From Arcicella sp. (lineage in GTDB: Bacteria > Bacteroidota > Bacteroidia > Cytophagales > Spirosomataceae), in the NCBI GenBank assembly GCA_025454855.1, contig JALONS010000046.1, positions 1 to 40,643 on the forward strand: a DNA stretch of 40,643 nucleotides, written 5' to 3'. A model generated the notes under the pieces. That model saw only the letters and a list, made by a program, of their open reading frames with translations. It had not been told where the DNA came from and made no database searches. The position numbers and the translations under genes were made by a program. How positions within the stretch are numbered: the stretch's first letter is position 1; every line of letters begins with the position of its first letter. Shown one piece after another: positions 16,483-23,380 of the stretch.

Positions 16483-17784
16483 TTATTTCACAGGAGCATC
16501 ATGCAATAATTCTAAACCCACCGAAGCTCGGGCGGGGAATCCAATCCAATTTTTTTCGTTGGAGTTCGGCTGAACGGATAAATACTTTCCGTAATCTAAC
16601 TGTTTTAGATTAATCCCTAAAAATGCCGTTACGAAATGTTGGTTGATATTATTGATGCGTCTTTCGTTCCAAGCGGGTTCTGAAAAATGCTCATAATTTT
16701 TAGGGTTTTTGTAGGCTTCAAATGGTGGTGGGTTTGGAGCAACGTTGTGGCGGGCGTTCATATACGTTAGCAGGTAGCGGTCGGTATTGACAACACCTTT
16801 GTAAATTGCCTTGATGCCGTCTTCGTAACCAGAAATATCATCTTGATTTCCTGCCACAAAAAAAGTAGGAATTTTTAACCCTTTTAAACCCTCGGCATCC
16901 CAAACGCCCCGTTGCATTCCCCACGGAGCAAATGCTACCACTGCCTTAATCCGTGCATCCTGCGAGGCAATATACGCTGGATTGTTAGCCGCACGTACTT
17001 CAATGGATTTATTTCCACCCGTCAATGTTCCAAATATGGTGATTGCTTGCGGACTATAACCCGCTCCAGAGGCATTCAAAACGCCATATCCGCCCATTGA
17101 ATAACCGATAAGCCCTGTATTATTGGCATCTGCCAAACCCGATAAAAAACTGTTGCTATTGGGTTTTGAAAGCTCTGCTACTTGGTTTAATACAAATAAA
17201 ATATCTTTGGCTCTGTTCAATAAAGTGCTGGGAAAACCTGCGGCATCTTGATAAGTTGATTCCATGTGGTCAATGGCAACTACTACGTAACCTTTGGATG
17301 CTAAATTCTCGGTTAAATACGTCATCAATAACCTTGAACCCAAATATCCGTGTGAAACGATAACTAATGGAAAAGCCCCGTTTGCCGTTTTCGGGTTTGC
17401 GTCTCGCACGGCTCTTCCCGTAAATTGGAAAGGAATCAAAGGTCTTTTGGGGTCGTTGATAGTACCCAAAACGTGGTCGTAAGTTACTAATTCTTTCACA
17501 CCTTCGGCAACATCGGCAGGATACCAGATTTCTAACTTCAACTTGCGGTCATACATGGCTTCAACGCCATTTTTAGACCTCAACACATCAACCTGATTCT
17601 TATTGACAACTTCCACAGTACGCACGCCAACTTTATATTCGCCACGGGCGGCTAATGTTGGGGCATCGGGCAGGGCATCACCAAACAGAAAAGCGTCTTG
17701 ATTATTTTGTCCGAAAGACTTTGGGATAAAAATAGAGAGGATTGTAAACAGCACTATCAGTGATTTACCTATTGTTTTTTTCAT
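16483..17784 (-). CDS. Exported alpha/beta hydrolase (PAF-acetylhydrolase / dienelactone-hydrolase-like)
   Basis: A 433-residue serine hydrolase. I prefer the ATG at 17784 (MKKTIGKSLIVLFTILSIFI...FGQ), which gives a clean Sec signal peptide; an in-frame ATG at 17814 would add ten residues. A short domain with VRTVEVVNKNQVD and LKLEIWYPAD precedes the hydrolase core. The oxyanion region is VIVSHGYLGSRLL, the nucleophile GYSMGG sits in TGLIGYSMGGYGVL, the acid is Asp in VAGNQDDISGYE, and the base is His in NARHNVAPNP. The layout resembles platelet-activating-factor acetylhydrolase-like proteins, so an ester or acyl substrate is likely but unproven. It lies between the macroglobulin and metallophosphoesterase genes on the same strand but is fenced by hairpins on both sides. 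Confidence 0.82.
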   Translation of the reverse strand: MKKTIGKSLIVLFTILSIFIPKSFGQNNQDAFLFGDALPDAPTLAARGEYKVGVRTVEVVNKNQVDVLRSKNGVEAMYDRKLKLEIWYPADVAEGVKELVTYDHVLGTINDPKRPLIPFQFTGRAVRDANPKTANGAFPLVIVSHGYLGSRLLMTYLTENLASKGYVVVAIDHMESTYQDAAGFPSTLLNRAKDILFVLNQVAELSKPNSNSFLSGLADANNTGLIGYSMGGYGVLNASGAGYSPQAITIFGTLTGGNKSIEVRAANNPAYIASQDARIKAVVAFAPWGMQRGVWDAEGLKGLKIPTFFVAGNQDDISGYEDGIKAIYKGVVNTDRYLLTYMNARHNVAPNPPPFEAYKNPKNYEHFSEPAWNERRINNINQHFVTAFLGINLKQLDYGKYLSVQPNSNEKNWIGFPARASVGLELLHDAPVK

Positions 17785-17820
17785 AGATTTGTTTTTGAAG
17801 ATTGATTTTATCATGGCACA

Positions 17821-17853
17821 AAAAATAAATTCAGCCTTGTTGAAGCTGAATTT
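17821..17853 (-). terminator. Terminator between metallophosphoesterase and hydrolase genes
   Basis: AAATTCAGC (17827-17835) pairs with GCTGAATTT (17845-17853) around a 9-base loop. On the minus strand the stem is followed by TATTTTTTG, giving the U-run expected for leftward transcription from the gene ending at 18004. It ends just before the hydrolase start, so it could also attenuate read-through. Confidence 0.65.
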
Positions 17854-18003
17854 ACACTAAAAAAATTAGATTGTTCAAATCATTTTTTTGAGTTGAGTGT
17901 TCATTTAAAATTAACTTATGATATTTTGGGCTATTTTGAGATAATTTGTTGATTTTCAATATTAAATGCCATATCCTAAATCTCTAACCTCCACTCAAAT
18001 CAC

Positions 18004-19266
18004 TTACCCTTTTACCAATTCAAAAACGGTAATTTCAGGGGGCATACCTACTCTTCCAGGATAACCAATGTATCCATATCCCCGATTCACGTAGAGTTTT
18101 TGATTGCCCTGTTCGTACAGTCCCGCCCATTGTTTATAGGCGTATTGAGCAGGAGACCACGTTTTTTCACCGATTGTAATGCCAAATTGTGTCCCGTGCG
18201 TATGCCCCGAAAACATCACGTCAATATCTTTAAATTTGGTATTTACCTCTTTGTCCCAGTGGGTAGGGTCATGTGATAATAATAATTTTACAGGAGCTTC
18301 TTCAGTACCTTGATGAGCTTTTTGTAAATTTCCGTAAGTACGGAAACGATTTTGTCCACTAATATTCTGCACGCCAATAATAGCTAATTTTTCACCTCCT
18401 TGCTCAATAAAACGGTGTTCATCCATCAATAAATCGTAGCCCATCACTTTGTGGGCGTGCATCAAATCTTTGAGATTACGTTGTTTATCAGCGGCGTTGT
18501 CCCAGCGTACATAGTCGGCGAAATCATGATTGCCAAGCGTGCTAAATACGCCCAATGGAGCCTTTACCTTATTAAAAATATCAATGTATTCTTGTACTTC
18601 GGTGGCTAAATTATTCACCAAATCACCCGTGAAAAATACCATATCGGGTTTTTCTTTCATGAGCATTTCTACACCACCCTTTACGGCTATACGATTGAAA
18701 AATGACCCTGAGTGAATATCCGAAATTTGGGCGATGGTCATACCCTCAAATTGCTTGGGAAGATTTTTTAATGCCAATTTTACCCGACGAACTCGGTAAT
18801 CGTGAGCACCCGAAAGGATACCCCAAACCCCCGCCACTGCTGGGATAGATCCAGCTACTACGGCAGTTTTCATCAAAAACTCTGAACGAGAAATATTACC
18901 TGCCCCCCCAACTGGAGCGTTTGAGGTTACGGTATGTCCCGTAAATTTGGCAACAATCCAACGCACTAATCGACCCAAATCATCAATTAGTAAGAATAAC
19001 ACCACGAAAATTTTGGAAAAATAATTGATAAAAACGCCCACCATGATAAAAGTACGGAGGTTTTTACCCAATAAATCAGGATTGATGAAGTTGTACGCCC
19101 ACATACCCGCCAACGTAAGAGTGGTAACACCCCAAAAGAGATATTTGATGATGTTTTGGGAATTCGGAGAAAGATTTTGACTTGAAACCTTTACTGCCTG
19201 CCACACGTACCAGTCAATCAGTAAGAAGACTAACGTGATGATAGGAATAATAACTAATTTGTTCAT
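18004..19266 (-). CDS. Membrane metallophosphoesterase
   Basis: A 420-residue calcineurin-like phosphoesterase. Hydrophobic helices near residues 4-25, 41-62 and 70-98 form a membrane part, followed by a twin-Arg-like or Ser-Arg segment (ISRSEFLMKTAVVAG) that may act as a further anchor. The catalytic domain starts near 165 and has all metal motifs in order: ISDIHSG (about 180), FTGDLVNN, LGNHDF, LLSHDPTHWD and FSGHTHGTQFG. The arrangement resembles YkuE/YaeI-type enzymes, which act on lipid or envelope phosphates; the actual substrate is unknown. The only recognised neighbours on the same strand are downstream and separated by a terminator. Confidence 0.86.
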   Translation of the reverse strand: MNKLVIIPIITLVFLLIDWYVWQAVKVSSQNLSPNSQNIIKYLFWGVTTLTLAGMWAYNFINPDLLGKNLRTFIMVGVFINYFSKIFVVLFLLIDDLGRLVRWIVAKFTGHTVTSNAPVGGAGNISRSEFLMKTAVVAGSIPAVAGVWGILSGAHDYRVRRVKLALKNLPKQFEGMTIAQISDIHSGSFFNRIAVKGGVEMLMKEKPDMVFFTGDLVNNLATEVQEYIDIFNKVKAPLGVFSTLGNHDFADYVRWDNAADKQRNLKDLMHAHKVMGYDLLMDEHRFIEQGGEKLAIIGVQNISGQNRFRTYGNLQKAHQGTEEAPVKLLLSHDPTHWDKEVNTKFKDIDVMFSGHTHGTQFGITIGEKTWSPAQYAYKQWAGLYEQGNQKLYVNRGYGYIGYPGRVGMPPEITVFELVKG

Positions 19267-19455
19267 CTAACAATGTTTTGAGTTTATGAAAACTAAGCGA
19301 ACAGCGATTGGCGAAAAACGAATAAGTAAATTGTTTAGAATCAACAACTTGTATTATATTTCTTTTGCCAAACTCAATTGCTGGAGTATAAACAAAACTC
19401 AAAACATTGGTTGGGGGTTCATTTGAATAATGTTTTTGTGATGAACGGAAGCGAA

Positions 19456-19501
19456 TTACTAAAAGAGGCTTGAAAATTTACCTTCAAGCCTCTTTTAGTA
19501 A
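19456..19501 (-). terminator. Perfect 19-bp hairpin downstream of the XRE pseudogene
   Basis: TTACTAAAAGAGGCTTGAA (19456-19474) pairs over 19 bp with its complement at 19483-19501 around the 8-base loop AATTTACC. It begins 8 bases past the pseudogene stop. No U-run follows. The geometry (long perfect stem, 8-base loop) is like the hairpin at 16402-16439 though the sequence differs. Confidence 0.55.
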
Positions 19502-19509
19502 GTAAGAAA

Positions 19510-19704
19510 TTAACAGACAAAAAAATGGAGTTGTCTGTTTAAAGTTTCTGAAATTTTGATTAATTCTGGTAGCGTGGGAGTCGCTTTTCCGTTTTCAATT
19601 TTGGATAAATGTGCCTGAGAAATACCTGTTAGATGTGCAAAGAAATACTGCTTGTGTCCTTATTCTTGGCGAGCTTTTTTAACATTAGAACCTCTGAATT
19701 CCAT
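19510..19704 (-). pseudogene. XRE-family helix-turn-helix regulator with in-frame stop
   Basis: Reading from the ATG at 19704 gives MEFRGSNVKKARQE, then TAA at 19662-19660, then GHKQYFFAHLTGISQAHL and SKIENGKATPTLPELIKISE, ending at 19510. Apart from codon 15 the frame is open for all 64 codons and is a textbook XRE HTH domain (recognition helix SQAHLSKIENGK). One A-to-T change (AAA to TAA) would explain the stop. There is no ATG after the stop, so the product is probably lost. Small regulators of this kind often control restriction-modification or toxin-antitoxin genes; a methyltransferase stub lies about 2 kb away. A sequencing error is the alternative. Confidence 0.75.
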
Positions 19705-20029
19705 AGTGTTGAATGTTTTTAAGTTTAACAGTAATAGACGTTTAGAAATTAGTGGAAAAATACCTCTTTACTTATCCTATACAAATACAAACTATGTGAG
19801 GTATGTGTGCGTAAAAATAGAGATTGTGTTTTGAGAAACCAAGCCTAATGGTACTTTTCTTTAAAGCTTTAAGAATTATTCTGTACGGAATACAGATTTA
19901 TAGATTTCTCTTGGAAAGACCTTAAAAACCGAAAATCTTTACAAAAGTTAAGCCCCAATCTAAGTTTTGGACGACCAGATGGGGCTTACAGGTCAAATTT
20001 TCTAACAATTTAAACCCAATACAAAGGTA
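19705..20029. other. 325-base gene-free stretch
   Basis: No convincing reading frame. AT-rich, with one notable structure, the hairpin at 19949-19988. The rest shows no repeat, promoter match or RNA gene that I can support. Confidence 0.4.
19949..19988 (+). promoter_or_regulatory. Long hairpin in the leader of the truncated lipoprotein gene
   Basis: TAAGCCCC (19949-19956) pairs with GGGGCTTA (19981-19988), and the stem extends inward by ATCT/AGAT after a single bulged base. It sits 42 bases before the ATG at 20030. No U-run follows, so a regulatory leader or the terminator remnant of a lost upstream gene are both possible. Confidence 0.4.
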
Positions 20030-20473
20030 ATGAAAAAAACACTTTTTTATGGAACAATGGCGTTCCTGTTAATTTTAGGCAGTTGTGCAAAAATACAGAA
20101 TATTGCACCAGAAGACGATTTTCATGTTACTAATAATTCTGATTTAACCCCTGAAATTGCAAAATCTTGGTTTCAAAAAAATGTTCTTAATTCTTCTCAG
20201 AGCAGAAAAAGTGGAAACTTAAAATCAATCTTGGCTCATTGGAAATTTTCTTCTCAGAAGAAAGATGCAAAGGTGGGTAGTTTTGTTAGTATTCCAGTCT
20301 TTGAAGTAGAATCTGATAAAATAACAGAAGACCATTTGAATAAAAAGTCATTTGGTTTATACTTACTCCGTGAAATACCTTTTGCTGTTAACGAACTTGT
20401 TATTTATCCAGATGAGAAAGGTAAATTACAATACGAATTAATTAAATCTAAGTGTTTAGACAAATTAGATTAG
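20030..20473 (+). CDS. Lipoprotein of unknown function, tail replaced by IS sequence
   Basis: 147 codons starting MKKTLFYGTMAFLLILGSCAKI, a clear lipoprotein signal with lipobox ILGSC (lipid Cys near 19). The mature part has TPEIAKSWFQKNV, WKFSSQKKDAKVGSFVSIPV and LVIYPDEKGKLQYELIKS; I do not recognise the family, though this pattern looks like the N-terminal part of a longer surface protein. Residues up to Ser140 are native. The last seven codons (KCLDKLD) and the stop lie inside the left end of the IS630 element that begins at 20451, so the protein is probably truncated. Confidence 0.65.
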   Translation: MKKTLFYGTMAFLLILGSCAKIQNIAPEDDFHVTNNSDLTPEIAKSWFQKNVLNSSQSRKSGNLKSILAHWKFSSQKKDAKVGSFVSIPVFEVESDKITEDHLNKKSFGLYLLREIPFAVNELVIYPDEKGKLQYELIKSKCLDKLD

Positions 20474-20478
20474 CATAA
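20451..20478 (+). repeat. Left terminal inverted repeat of the IS630 element
   Basis: The first 12 bases AGTGTTTAGACA are identical (inverted) to the right end, and a second matching block TTAGCAT follows after a variable stretch. A TA dinucleotide (20449-20450) precedes it. Confidence 0.8.
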
Positions 20479-20504
20479 TATTTTTTACATTTGTCAAAAA
20501 AGTT

Positions 20505-21538
20505 GTGGGTAAAATACGAGTTCCAATATTTAGTGAAGTTCAAATTCAAGAACTCGAAAATGGTTATCGTCATGGTAAAAGCCATGCTTTACGCCAGCGG
20601 TGTCATATTGTTTTATTGAAGCAGCAAGGATATAGTTCCAAGCACATTACTTCTTTAAAAGGCTACCCCAAACATCAGACTACGATAAATAATTGGGTTA
20701 CTCGATATGAAAAATTTGGTATAATCGGACTTAAAAACAAACATGGTCAGGGTCGTAAATGTATTCTAAATCCAGCAATTCATCGTCAAAAAGTTGAAGA
20801 AATAGTTAAATCAGAACGTCAGCGTTTAGATTATGCTAAATCATTAATAGAAAAAGAATTAGATGTCAAAATGAATAAAAAGACGCTAACTCGTTTTTTA
20901 AAAAGTTTGAGTGTAGTTACAGAAGAATAAGAAAAAGTGTTAAACAAAAACCTGATACACAACTCTATGCTGTTCGTGTGGAGAGGTTAGCATTATTAGA
21001 GCAACAAGCTGAAAATAAACAAATTGACTTATTCTATGCTGACGAAAGTGGTATTTCCCAACAAGGATATAGCCCTTACGGCTGGCAATTTAAAGATGAA
21101 CAAGTGAGTATCCCAGTTGGACACGGACAACAACTAAATTGCTTTGGCTTACTGTCTCGGGATAATAAATTGCACTTTAAAACAACGACTGACACCATCA
21201 ATACGGTATTTTTAATTGTATTTTTTGACGAATTCGTATTGAAAATACAAAAACCTACCGTGGTGGTCTTAGACAATGCTAAGATACATCAGGCTAAGGC
21301 TTTTAAAATAAGATGTAAATATTGGCAAGCAAGAGGACTCTTTTTTGTTTACCTACCACCTTATTCACCTCATTTGAACATCATAGAAAAATGTTGGCAT
21401 TAACTTAAACAGCGTTGGATTGCAGTAGAAGATTATTACTCTTTTGAAACCCTTACTTATGCAGTTCAATTGGCTTTAATGGCGGTGGGTACTGAACTGT
21501 TTATCAAGTTTAGCCATTTTAATCCCAATGCTAAATAA
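20505..21538 (+). pseudogene. IS630-family DDE transposase, two frames joined by -1 shift, C-terminus interrupted
   Basis: Frame A (GTG at 20505 to 20930, 141 codons) holds the HTH part (ALRQRCHIVLLKQQGYSSKHI, winged helix LKNKHGQGRK). Frame B (open across 20903-21403) holds the catalytic DDE: Asp in FYADESGIS, Asp in VVLDNAKIH, Glu in SPHLNIIEKCW. A -1 slip on T_TTA_AAA at 20897-20903 joins them and gives a natural-looking KKFECSYRRIRKSVKQKP junction. After the last catalytic Glu a TAA (21401-21403, CAT-TAA-CTT) breaks the frame, which otherwise continues open to 21538 with LKQRWIAVEDYYSFETL. The frameshift may be programmed; the later stop probably inactivates this copy. Confidence 0.82.
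20897..20903 (+). promoter_or_regulatory. Candidate programmed -1 frameshift site
   Basis: T_TTA_AAA in the reading phase of transposase frame A, preceded by an overlapping T_TTT_TTA (20894-20900). Slipping back one base here continues directly into frame B with no stop. Confidence 0.6.
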
Positions 21539-21553
21539 TTATGTCTAAACACT
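21526..21553 (-). repeat. Right terminal inverted repeat of the IS630 element
   Basis: Ends in TGTCTAAACACT (21542-21553), the exact complement of the left end, with ATGCTAA as the inner conserved block. A TA follows at 21554-21555. Confidence 0.8.
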
Positions 21554-21555
21554 TA

Positions 21556-21732
21556 CCTGAAAATAGAGCAAGGTGGATGAAGCTATTAGGGAATAGTGTT
21601 TCTGTGCCAGTTATTGAAGTCTTAGCAAAAGCTATTATTGAAACGGGAGTTTTTGATTTACCATTAGTAGAGGAAGTGTATTCTTTACAACAAGAGCTTA
21701 AAGAGCTTCAAATGATGGCGTTGATTATGTAA
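21556..21732 (+). pseudogene. C-terminal stub of a cytosine-5 DNA methyltransferase
   Basis: The frame reads LPENRARWMKLLGNSVSVPV then IEVLAKAIIETGVF and an acidic helical tail ending at 21732. GNSVSVPVIEVLAKAI is motif X of m5C methyltransferases, which lies at the extreme C-terminus. The apparent ATG at 21541 lies within the IS end, so it is not a native start. No methyltransferase frame is found left of the IS: across the TA junction the same phase hits a stop at once. About 55 residues of a protein of usually 300-400 remain. Confidence 0.78.
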
Positions 21733-21758
21733 TTTTCTAAATAACCATCAAGTGTTCA

Positions 21759-21793
21759 AACCGAAAACATCAATTTGTTTTCGGTTTTTTTTG
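21759..21793 (+). terminator. Rho-independent terminator of the lost methyltransferase gene
   Basis: AACCGAAAAC (21759-21768) pairs with GTTTTCGGTT (21777-21786) around ATCAATTT and is followed by a run of T. It lies 27 bases after the methyltransferase stub stop. Confidence 0.85.
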
Positions 21794-21880
21794 TGAAAAC
21801 CAATCCAAACTATTTCTTTCTCCGTAAATCTGTTTGAAAGTTTATTAAATCAACAAAAACATTTTAAACATTACAGACAA

Positions 21881-22432
21881 ATGAAAAAAGTAACATTAGT
21901 ATTCGGAATGATTCTTGGAGTAGCAACATTTTCAGCTCAGGCTCAAACAGTAACCGTTGGTTCAGAACCGATGTATCCTGCCAAAAATATCGTAGAAAAT
22001 GCCGTTAATTCAAAAGCTCATACTACGCTTGTGGCAGCTGTGAAAGCCGCCGATTTGGTAGGAACACTCCAAACCAAAGGACCTTTTACCGTTTTTGCAC
22101 CCGTGAATGATGCCTTTGAAAATTTACCCGCTGGTACAGTAGAAACCCTATTGAAGCCTGAAAATAAAGCTACGCTTGCCAAAGTATTGACGTACCACGT
22201 AGTAGCTGGGAAATTAGATTTTAGCGAAATTTCAAAGGCGATTAAAGCTGGAGGTGGTAAAGCAACACTGAAAACCGTAAGCGGAGGTACACTAACGGCA
22301 ATGATGAATGGGGCTCACAACATCGTATTGAAAGATGAAAATGGTGGAACAGCAAACATCAGCACGTATGATGTGTACCAGTCGAACGGAGTAATCCATG
22401 TATTAGATGCTGTGGTTTTGCCAAAAATGTAA
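21881..22432 (+). CDS. Exported fasciclin (FAS1) domain protein
   Basis: A 183-residue secreted or periplasmic protein: Sec signal (MKKVTLVFGMILGVATFSAQA) followed by one FAS1 domain. The H1 box is around TKGPFTVFAPVNDAFENLP, the central YHVVAGKLDFSEI and the H2-like YQSNGVIHVLDAVVLP end are typical. FAS1 domains mediate adhesion or matrix contacts. The next genes are an ECF sigma factor and an RskA-like anti-sigma factor; in mycobacteria SigK/RskA control the FAS1 proteins MPT70/MPT83, so co-regulation here is plausible (inference). No consensus housekeeping promoter was seen just upstream. Confidence 0.9.
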   Translation: MKKVTLVFGMILGVATFSAQAQTVTVGSEPMYPAKNIVENAVNSKAHTTLVAAVKAADLVGTLQTKGPFTVFAPVNDAFENLPAGTVETLLKPENKATLAKVLTYHVVAGKLDFSEISKAIKAGGGKATLKTVSGGTLTAMMNGAHNIVLKDENGGTANISTYDVYQSNGVIHVLDAVVLPKM

Positions 22433-22571
22433 AATCAGTATTTTGCACGATAAGTACAAAATATCATCATACTCATTACAGACCCTCCTTTGTTACTCAG
22501 GTATGAAGAGCGAGACATCCAAATCCCTCTTCACGCCTAATAGACAGGTGTGGTTTAATAATGGGTAATAC

Positions 22572-22605
22572 ACAAAGGGCTTCTCAATTTGCGGAAGTCC
22601 TTTGT
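22572..22605 (+). terminator. Probable terminator of the fasciclin gene
   Basis: ACAAAGG-CTTC (22572-22583, one mismatch) pairs with GAAG-CCTTTGT (22594-22605). The U-run is short, so the call is moderate. Confidence 0.45.
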
Positions 22606-22619
22606 TCTATCACAAAAAA

Positions 22620-22766
22620 CTAATCCTCAAAACTATCGTTATTAAATTTATAGTCAATCGTTTCTAAACCTGAATCAGTTTTGCCTAAATAAGCGTAAAG
22701 CGAAAAAATCCCATTATCTTTATTAAGCCATTTAATCAGAATGTAGTTGGCAATAACATACTTCAT
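22620..22766 (-). CDS. Small open frame of 48 codons, divergent from the sigma factor
   Basis: Starts ATG at 22766 (MKYVIANYILIKWLNKDNG) and ends TAG at 22620. The composition is protein-like (aromatic and amphipathic N-terminal half, acidic tail FNNDSFED) and its start lies 20 bases from the divergent sigma factor start. I recognise no family. It may be a real small protein, a gene fragment, or chance. Confidence 0.3.
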   Translation of the reverse strand: MKYVIANYILIKWLNKDNGIFSLYAYLGKTDSGLETIDYKFNNDSFED

Positions 22767-22786
22767 TCGTTGATAAAAATACACTC

Positions 22787-23380
22787 ATGTCTAAACGTAA
22801 AACGATTATAGCTGAAGAAGCGTTGGTTTCATTGCTGCAAAGCAAAGACCAACGAGGTTTCTCTATCTTGTATGATAATTATTCATCGGCATTGTATGGC
22901 GTTATTTTGAAAATAGTACGTTCAGAAGAAATAGCCGCCGATGTTATGCAAGATGCCTTTGTGAAAATTTGGAAAAATATCGAAGGGTATAACCGCACAA
23001 AAGGAACATTATTTACATGGATTTTGAACGTTGCTCGGAATACCGCCATCGACCGTATTCGCTCGCAGGAGTTTCAAAATTCACAACGTAACCAAGACCT
23101 TGAATCAACCATCAATATGATTGATAATCAAGAGAATAGCCAATTTGATATTGATGCTATTGGGGTAAAAAAAGTAGTACAAAATCTACGACCTGAGTAT
23201 CAACAAATGATAGATTTATTGTATTTTCAAGGTTATACTCAAGCGGAAGTTTCCGAAGAATTCGGAATACCGCTGGGTACGGTGAAGACACGAGTTAAAG
23301 CTGCTATCGTACAGCTAAGACAATATTTTGTAGGATTATCGCTGGTACAACTATTAGCCATTATTGATAAATTGATATGA
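22787..23380 (+). CDS. ECF RNA polymerase sigma factor (SigK-like)
   Basis: A 197-residue group-4 sigma factor. Region 2 spans about 18-85 with DVMQDAFVKIWKN and FTWILNVARNTAIDRIRS (the -10-binding part). Region 4 is near 130-180 with YTQAEVSEEFGIPLGTVKTR, the -35-binding HTH. Its stop overlaps the start of the next gene by four bases (ATGA at 23377-23380), so it is translated together with its cognate anti-sigma factor. The target promoters are unknown; the adjacent fasciclin gene is the best candidate. The short C-terminal tail (VGLSLVQLLAIIDKLI) is hydrophobic. Confidence 0.92.
   Translation: MSKRKTIIAEEALVSLLQSKDQRGFSILYDNYSSALYGVILKIVRSEEIAADVMQDAFVKIWKNIEGYNRTKGTLFTWILNVARNTAIDRIRSQEFQNSQRNQDLESTINMIDNQENSQFDIDAIGVKKVVQNLRPEYQQMIDLLYFQGYTQAEVSEEFGIPLGTVKTRVKAAIVQLRQYFVGLSLVQLLAIIDKLI

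Larger units (their letters stand above)
20451..21553 (+). mobile_element. IS630-family insertion sequence, 1103 bp
   Basis: Bounded by imperfect terminal inverted repeats of about 28 bp whose outer 12 bases match exactly, and by TA on both sides (20449-20450 and 21554-21555), the target used by this family. It carries one transposase in two frames (20505-21538). The element looks complete at its ends but its transposase has an in-frame stop. Its left and right flanks belong to unrelated genes (a lipoprotein and a DNA methyltransferase), which does not fit a simple insertion. Confidence 0.88.
22433..22786. other. 354-base gap between fasciclin and sigma factor genes
   Basis: Holds a terminator-like hairpin at 22572-22605, a smaller GAAGAG/CTCTTC stem near 22506-22537, and a short open frame on the minus strand at 22620-22766. 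Nothing else is recognisable. Confidence 0.4.

Noticed and set aside
16307-16573. 88-codon plus-strand frame downstream of the secreted hydrolase
   Set aside because: It runs through the 15-bp hairpin and overlaps the 3' end of the hydrolase gene; it resembles no protein family.
19652-19834. 60-codon plus-strand frame
   Set aside because: It is antisense to the XRE pseudogene, whose protein signal is far clearer.
19660-21403. TAA read as a sense codon (alternative genetic code)
   Set aside because: Many intact genes in the window end in TAA at the expected place; the two internal TAA codons are in a decayed patch.
21541-21732. 63-codon frame starting in the IS end as an intact small gene
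   Set aside because: The ATG belongs to the IS terminal repeat and the rest is motif X of a methyltransferase, so it is a fragment.
22440-22620. A tRNA or small RNA gene between the fasciclin and sigma genes
   Set aside because: Short stems exist but no cloverleaf or known small-RNA pattern could be drawn.
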